DNA of 64,000 bases from Paenibacillus_E qinlingensis_A (lineage in GTDB: Bacteria > Bacillota > Bacilli > Paenibacillales > NBRC-103111): positions 124,001 through 188,000 of the forward strand of contig NZ_JAVDSB010000010.1 in NCBI RefSeq assembly GCF_031455095.1, read 5' to 3'. A program made the translations under genes and the position numbers. Positions 61,286 through 64,000 of the stretch are shown in pieces. How positions within the stretch are numbered: the first letter of the stretch is position 1; every line of letters starts with the position of its first letter. A model generated the notes under the pieces. The model was not told the DNA's origin. It searched no databases and was given only the letters and a program-made list of their open reading frames with translations.

Positions 61286-61681
61286 TTAGTAAATTGCTTT
61301 AAAAGGAGGGTGACCAGTTTCTTGATTCTGTAGCTCACTAGGCTTCCGAAATCTTAAGCTAGTCTGTAGCTCAAAAATTAGTAAATCTTCTCTTGACTCC
61401 TTTAGTAATACTTTTATCCAAATAGGACATAGCGGAATCCTGCAAGTTAGCATGTTTACAACTGTATCCAAATCTAACTCCCTTCCGTTTAAATTTTTTT
61501 CATTTAACATACCCCGATGTAAATATTCATCAGTGGAGTTAAGAGATTTACCACTTTCTTTTATAGGCACCAAGATAAATTTATATTTTAAATCTAGTTT
61601 TACACTTTGAGAAGCTAATATTTCGTTTAAAGTTATCAATAAATGCTCTTTGAAAGTAGCTTTATCCAAATACTTTATCAT
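61286..61681 (-). CDS. Putative immunity protein of the Rhs toxin
   Basis: A 131-residue protein that I cannot place in a family. ATG 61681 is 8 nt after GGAG, five bases past the Rhs stop; a GTG at 61690 overlapping that stop is the alternative. No signal peptide or membrane segment. Direct coupling to the toxin gene is the standard position of the cognate immunity gene, which is the only basis for the call. Base use is AT-rich compared with most of the window, as is usual for toxin/immunity modules. Confidence 0.6.
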   Translation of the reverse strand: MIKYLDKATFKEHLLITLNEILASQSVKLDLKYKFILVPIKESGKSLNSTDEYLHRGMLNEKNLNGRELDLDTVVNMLTCRIPLCPIWIKVLLKESREDLLIFELQTSLRFRKPSELQNQETGHPPFKAIY

Positions 61682-61686
61682 CTTGT

Positions 61687-64000
61687 TCACTCCGTCAACT
61701 TTTTTGATACTACTTTAGTGGAGTCGATAATGAAGCCATCAGTATCTATTTTATAGCTATACAACTCAAGCCATGAACCTTTAACATTTACCCCAGCATC
61801 TCGAAGCAGTTGGGGATAATTCATTGCTTCTTCTGGTGTGGGACGATAATGCCCTGATTCATTAGTTATTCTTCTCACCTCACCTTGTCCATTTATTTTC
61901 AGCTGTCCTGCCGCAAGAACTTCATCTCTATTTCCCAATGTATGATGTTTATTTCCAATAACCAGGCTTCCGTGTTTATCAACAACAAAATCAACTTCTG
62001 TTCTGCCATCAATCCCTTTAATCTTCCCGTTCTCTAGAGTATAGGAAAGAATTTTTCCGTCGGTAGGTAATGCCTCATCAGGAAACTTGTTCTTAATTGT
62101 TGGAACACCATTCCCAGAACTACCCTGAGCTGCATTACTTCCAAATTTATTAAATTTACCTCTGCTAAATAAAGTAGAGAGACTAAGAGCATAGAACTCA
62201 CCTGCATTGTCAAAACCCATTTCCTGACCAGCAGTTTTCAATACAACATCCTTATTGATCTGAACATTGTAATAATCTGCATAATGGTTAAGTAATTCAC
62301 CTACAGCCCAAGCTTGATCATCTGCATTCTTTAATTCTGAGTATGCGCTCGTTCCTGACGAAACGCCAAATAGGAAATTAAAATCGTTGCCATCCTCATC
62401 ATTCGGAAGGATCGACCAGCCACTCTCCCCATATTCCACAAACGGAGGTAACATCAAATCAGGGTTTGAAAACGTACTCTTCCACTCTCGCTGAATCTCA
62501 TCATAAATACTGCTATGCGGCACTAGACGGGCAATAAGAAGGTCCATAGATAAAAGTTTGAGTTTACTCTGAATGAAAGTGGCTTTATCTTGAGCTTGTG
62601 ACGGCACTAATCCAGCCTGAAGTTCAGATTCTTTGGCATACACTCTATTACGATGATCTTCAAGGTATTTAATCCATGAAGCATCCGTATATCCAACTTC
62701 CAGAGTGAGTGATACTATCCGTGCTTGTTCAGGCTTAAGCGAACTAGAATTAGAGCCAGAATCCGTAAATTCTTTGTATCCCTTCGACATTCTATCCATC
62801 TGAACCTTGATTTTTCCAGAATCCATGCTTTCTACTACGTCTCTGCCTATACCTTGAGCTACCACAATCATAGCACTGCTCTTTACAAAATTCTCTTGAT
62901 CTTGCTGAGTAATCTGCTCACCACGATCAATTTTATCCTCAATGTCCCTTTTAACTACTTCATGCTTATACGATTCCCAATCCCCAGCTGCCTCGTTCCC
63001 GTTATCCTGAACAAGCTGTGCTACTTGCTGGTTGCCACTCTCCAATCTAGCCAATTCTTGCCGTAATGAATCCGCTGCATTATGTGCATTTTCTTGCGCT
63101 TGTGTCCATTGATCGCGACCACTGCCTGCTCCCGCTTCTTCCCTTGCCCATATTTCCTTCTGTTCATCAATTGCCTTGATGATATCATTTACGGTTTGGG
63201 CAGCATGGCCAGTTGGATCAACATACATAATCGGATTGTTATGAACATAGGTGTATAAGTTCAGGCTTAATGGGTTGCTGTCTTCACCCCAATAACTGTC
63301 CTGAGAAATGAAACGCCCAATATAAGGATCGTAGTATCTTGCACGAAGATAGTATAGACCTACCTCCGCATCAAAAAACTCCCCTGCATACCGAATCGAG
63401 TTCGCATACATCTCAACCGTCAACGTAGCATTGCCAAAGATATCGTAGTCATACTGGTTCTGGGCTTCGCCACTCTCGGATACAGTCTGTACCAAATCAC
63501 CATGACCATTGAACAAGTAGTAAGACAGCTTATCCGTTCCGTCCATACGAGCAATGTAGTTAATACCGCGCACATATCTCACCGCAACATCATCAGCCGC
63601 ATCTGTCTCCAGAATAACATACTGACGATCATACAAATAATTGGTCACTTTCGCCGCATACTCATCCTTCGAGCTGCGCACAGTTTTGCGAATGCGGAGA
63701 TCATCGCCATCATACAAGTACTCAACGGTTACGCGCTCTCCAGCCTTAACCTGCTCCACCTGCTTCAAACGGTTGAATCCGTCAAATGTATTGCTGACTT
63801 TCTCGATCAGGCTGCTAATATCGCCTTCGATCTCATCCCCGTACGGATTCCCGCCCGTGGTCTGACGCATGTCCCTTTTGTGCGGACGCAGGTAACTGAC
63901 CTTTTGACGAAGCTCGTTGCCGTTGTCGTCGTACAAGAAGTTGGTCGTTTTTTCCAACACTTCTTTACCCGCGGCGTCTAGCATTTTCTCGACCAGTTGC
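61687..64000 (-). CDS. Rhs/YD-repeat protein, C-terminal part with toxin tip (5' end outside window)
   Basis: The frame is open to the window edge, so only the last 771 or so residues are seen. Counting from Met 63984, residues 1-260 are YD/Rhs repeats ending in the core-border block YYLRARYYDPYIGRFISQDSYWGED and LYTYVHNNPIMYVDPTGHAA. After this the sequence changes: a charged helical region (about 260-620) and a C-terminal domain of about 110 residues with DFVVDKHGSLVIGNKHHTL, AAGQLKINGQGEV and NESGHYRPTPEEA. That last domain looks like a polymorphic toxin tip; I do not know its activity. An immunity gene follows after 5 bp. Confidence 0.85.
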   Translation of the reverse strand, partial: QLVEKMLDAAGKEVLEKTTNFLYDDNGNELRQKVSYLRPHKRDMRQTTGGNPYGDEIEGDISSLIEKVSNTFDGFNRLKQVEQVKAGERVTVEYLYDGDDLRIRKTVRSSKDEYAAKVTNYLYDRQYVILETDAADDVAVRYVRGINYIARMDGTDKLSYYLFNGHGDLVQTVSESGEAQNQYDYDIFGNATLTVEMYANSIRYAGEFFDAEVGLYYLRARYYDPYIGRFISQDSYWGEDSNPLSLNLYTYVHNNPIMYVDPTGHAAQTVNDIIKAIDEQKEIWAREEAGAGSGRDQWTQAQENAHNAADSLRQELARLESGNQQVAQLVQDNGNEAAGDWESYKHEVVKRDIEDKIDRGEQITQQDQENFVKSSAMIVVAQGIGRDVVESMDSGKIKVQMDRMSKGYKEFTDSGSNSSSLKPEQARIVSLTLEVGYTDASWIKYLEDHRNRVYAKESELQAGLVPSQAQDKATFIQSKLKLLSMDLLIARLVPHSSIYDEIQREWKSTFSNPDLMLPPFVEYGESGWSILPNDEDGNDFNFLFGVSSGTSAYSELKNADDQAWAVGELLNHYADYYNVQINKDVVLKTAGQEMGFDNAGEFYALSLSTLFSRGKFNKFGSNAAQGSSGNGVPTIKNKFPDEALPTDGKILSYTLENGKIKGIDGRTEVDFVVDKHGSLVIGNKHHTLGNRDEVLAAGQLKINGQGEVRRITNESGHYRPTPEEAMNYPQLLRDAGVNVKGSWLELYSYKIDTDGFIIDSTKVVSKKLTE

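Overview
The window looks like chromosome of a spore-forming, Gram-positive Paenibacillus-type bacterium. The signs are AGGAGG ribosome sites with many GTG/TTG starts, a GerA/GerB/GerC germination operon, a BceRS-BceAB peptide-resistance module, YesM/YesN-type regulators beside LplA/LplB/YtcP-type sugar ABC transporters, and several long secreted carbohydrate-active proteins. No rRNA, tRNA, CRISPR array or intact mobile element was seen.

Layout. 1-7.8 kb: a secreted protein of unknown role, a CssRS-like secretion-stress two-component system, and a BceAB transporter divergent from its BceRS sensor/regulator. 7.8-10.2 kb: a TetR repressor with a DUF3533/YhgE-type membrane protein sharing an operator-like palindrome, then an IS3-type transposase stub. 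10.2-34.5 kb: a large polysaccharide utilisation region. An eight-gene minus-strand operon reads PL8 lyase, cytosolic beta-helix protein, two permeases, binding lipoprotein, YesM-type kinase, YesN-type regulator and GH88 unsaturated uronyl hydrolase. An SGNH esterase is divergent. A membrane-bound AraC regulator and a plus-strand cluster (sulfatase, two permeases, binding lipoprotein, secreted metallo-beta-lactamase-fold protein) follow. Together they describe lyase cleavage of an acidic polysaccharide outside the cell, import of unsaturated oligosaccharides, and removal of uronate, sulfate and acyl groups; the exact substrate (hyaluronan/chondroitin-like, xanthan-like or other) is not settled by sequence.

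34.7-42.3 kb: YdcF-like protein, DeoR regulator with a divergent HAD phosphatase and shared operator motifs, a 59-aa small protein, VOC, SRPBCC and ECF-sigma genes, ThuA-like protein with a divergent AraC regulator. 42.3-49.7 kb: radical SAM protein, CLC_0170-type small membrane protein, gerC, gerB, gerA, ogt and adaA, tightly packed on the minus strand, with alkA divergent. 50-60.3 kb: 52-aa Cys-rich protein, secreted repeat protein, Bcr/CflA exporter, a 1097-aa mosaic exoprotein, a secreted GH43-like enzyme with a cre site, and an OYE flavoprotein divergent from an ArsR regulator with a CTG start. 60.5-64 kb: the C-terminal end of an Rhs/YD-repeat protein with two downstream putative immunity genes; it runs off the window.

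The most unusual signal is non-coding. Three intergenic regions (37850-38035, 49856-50042, 56297-56483) each hold a 186-187 bp element made of four degenerate dyads (TTAGMTG, 9 nt, CAGYTAA). The spacers are 28, 39 and 28 nt in all three copies, although the spacer sequences are not alike. I do not recognise this element.
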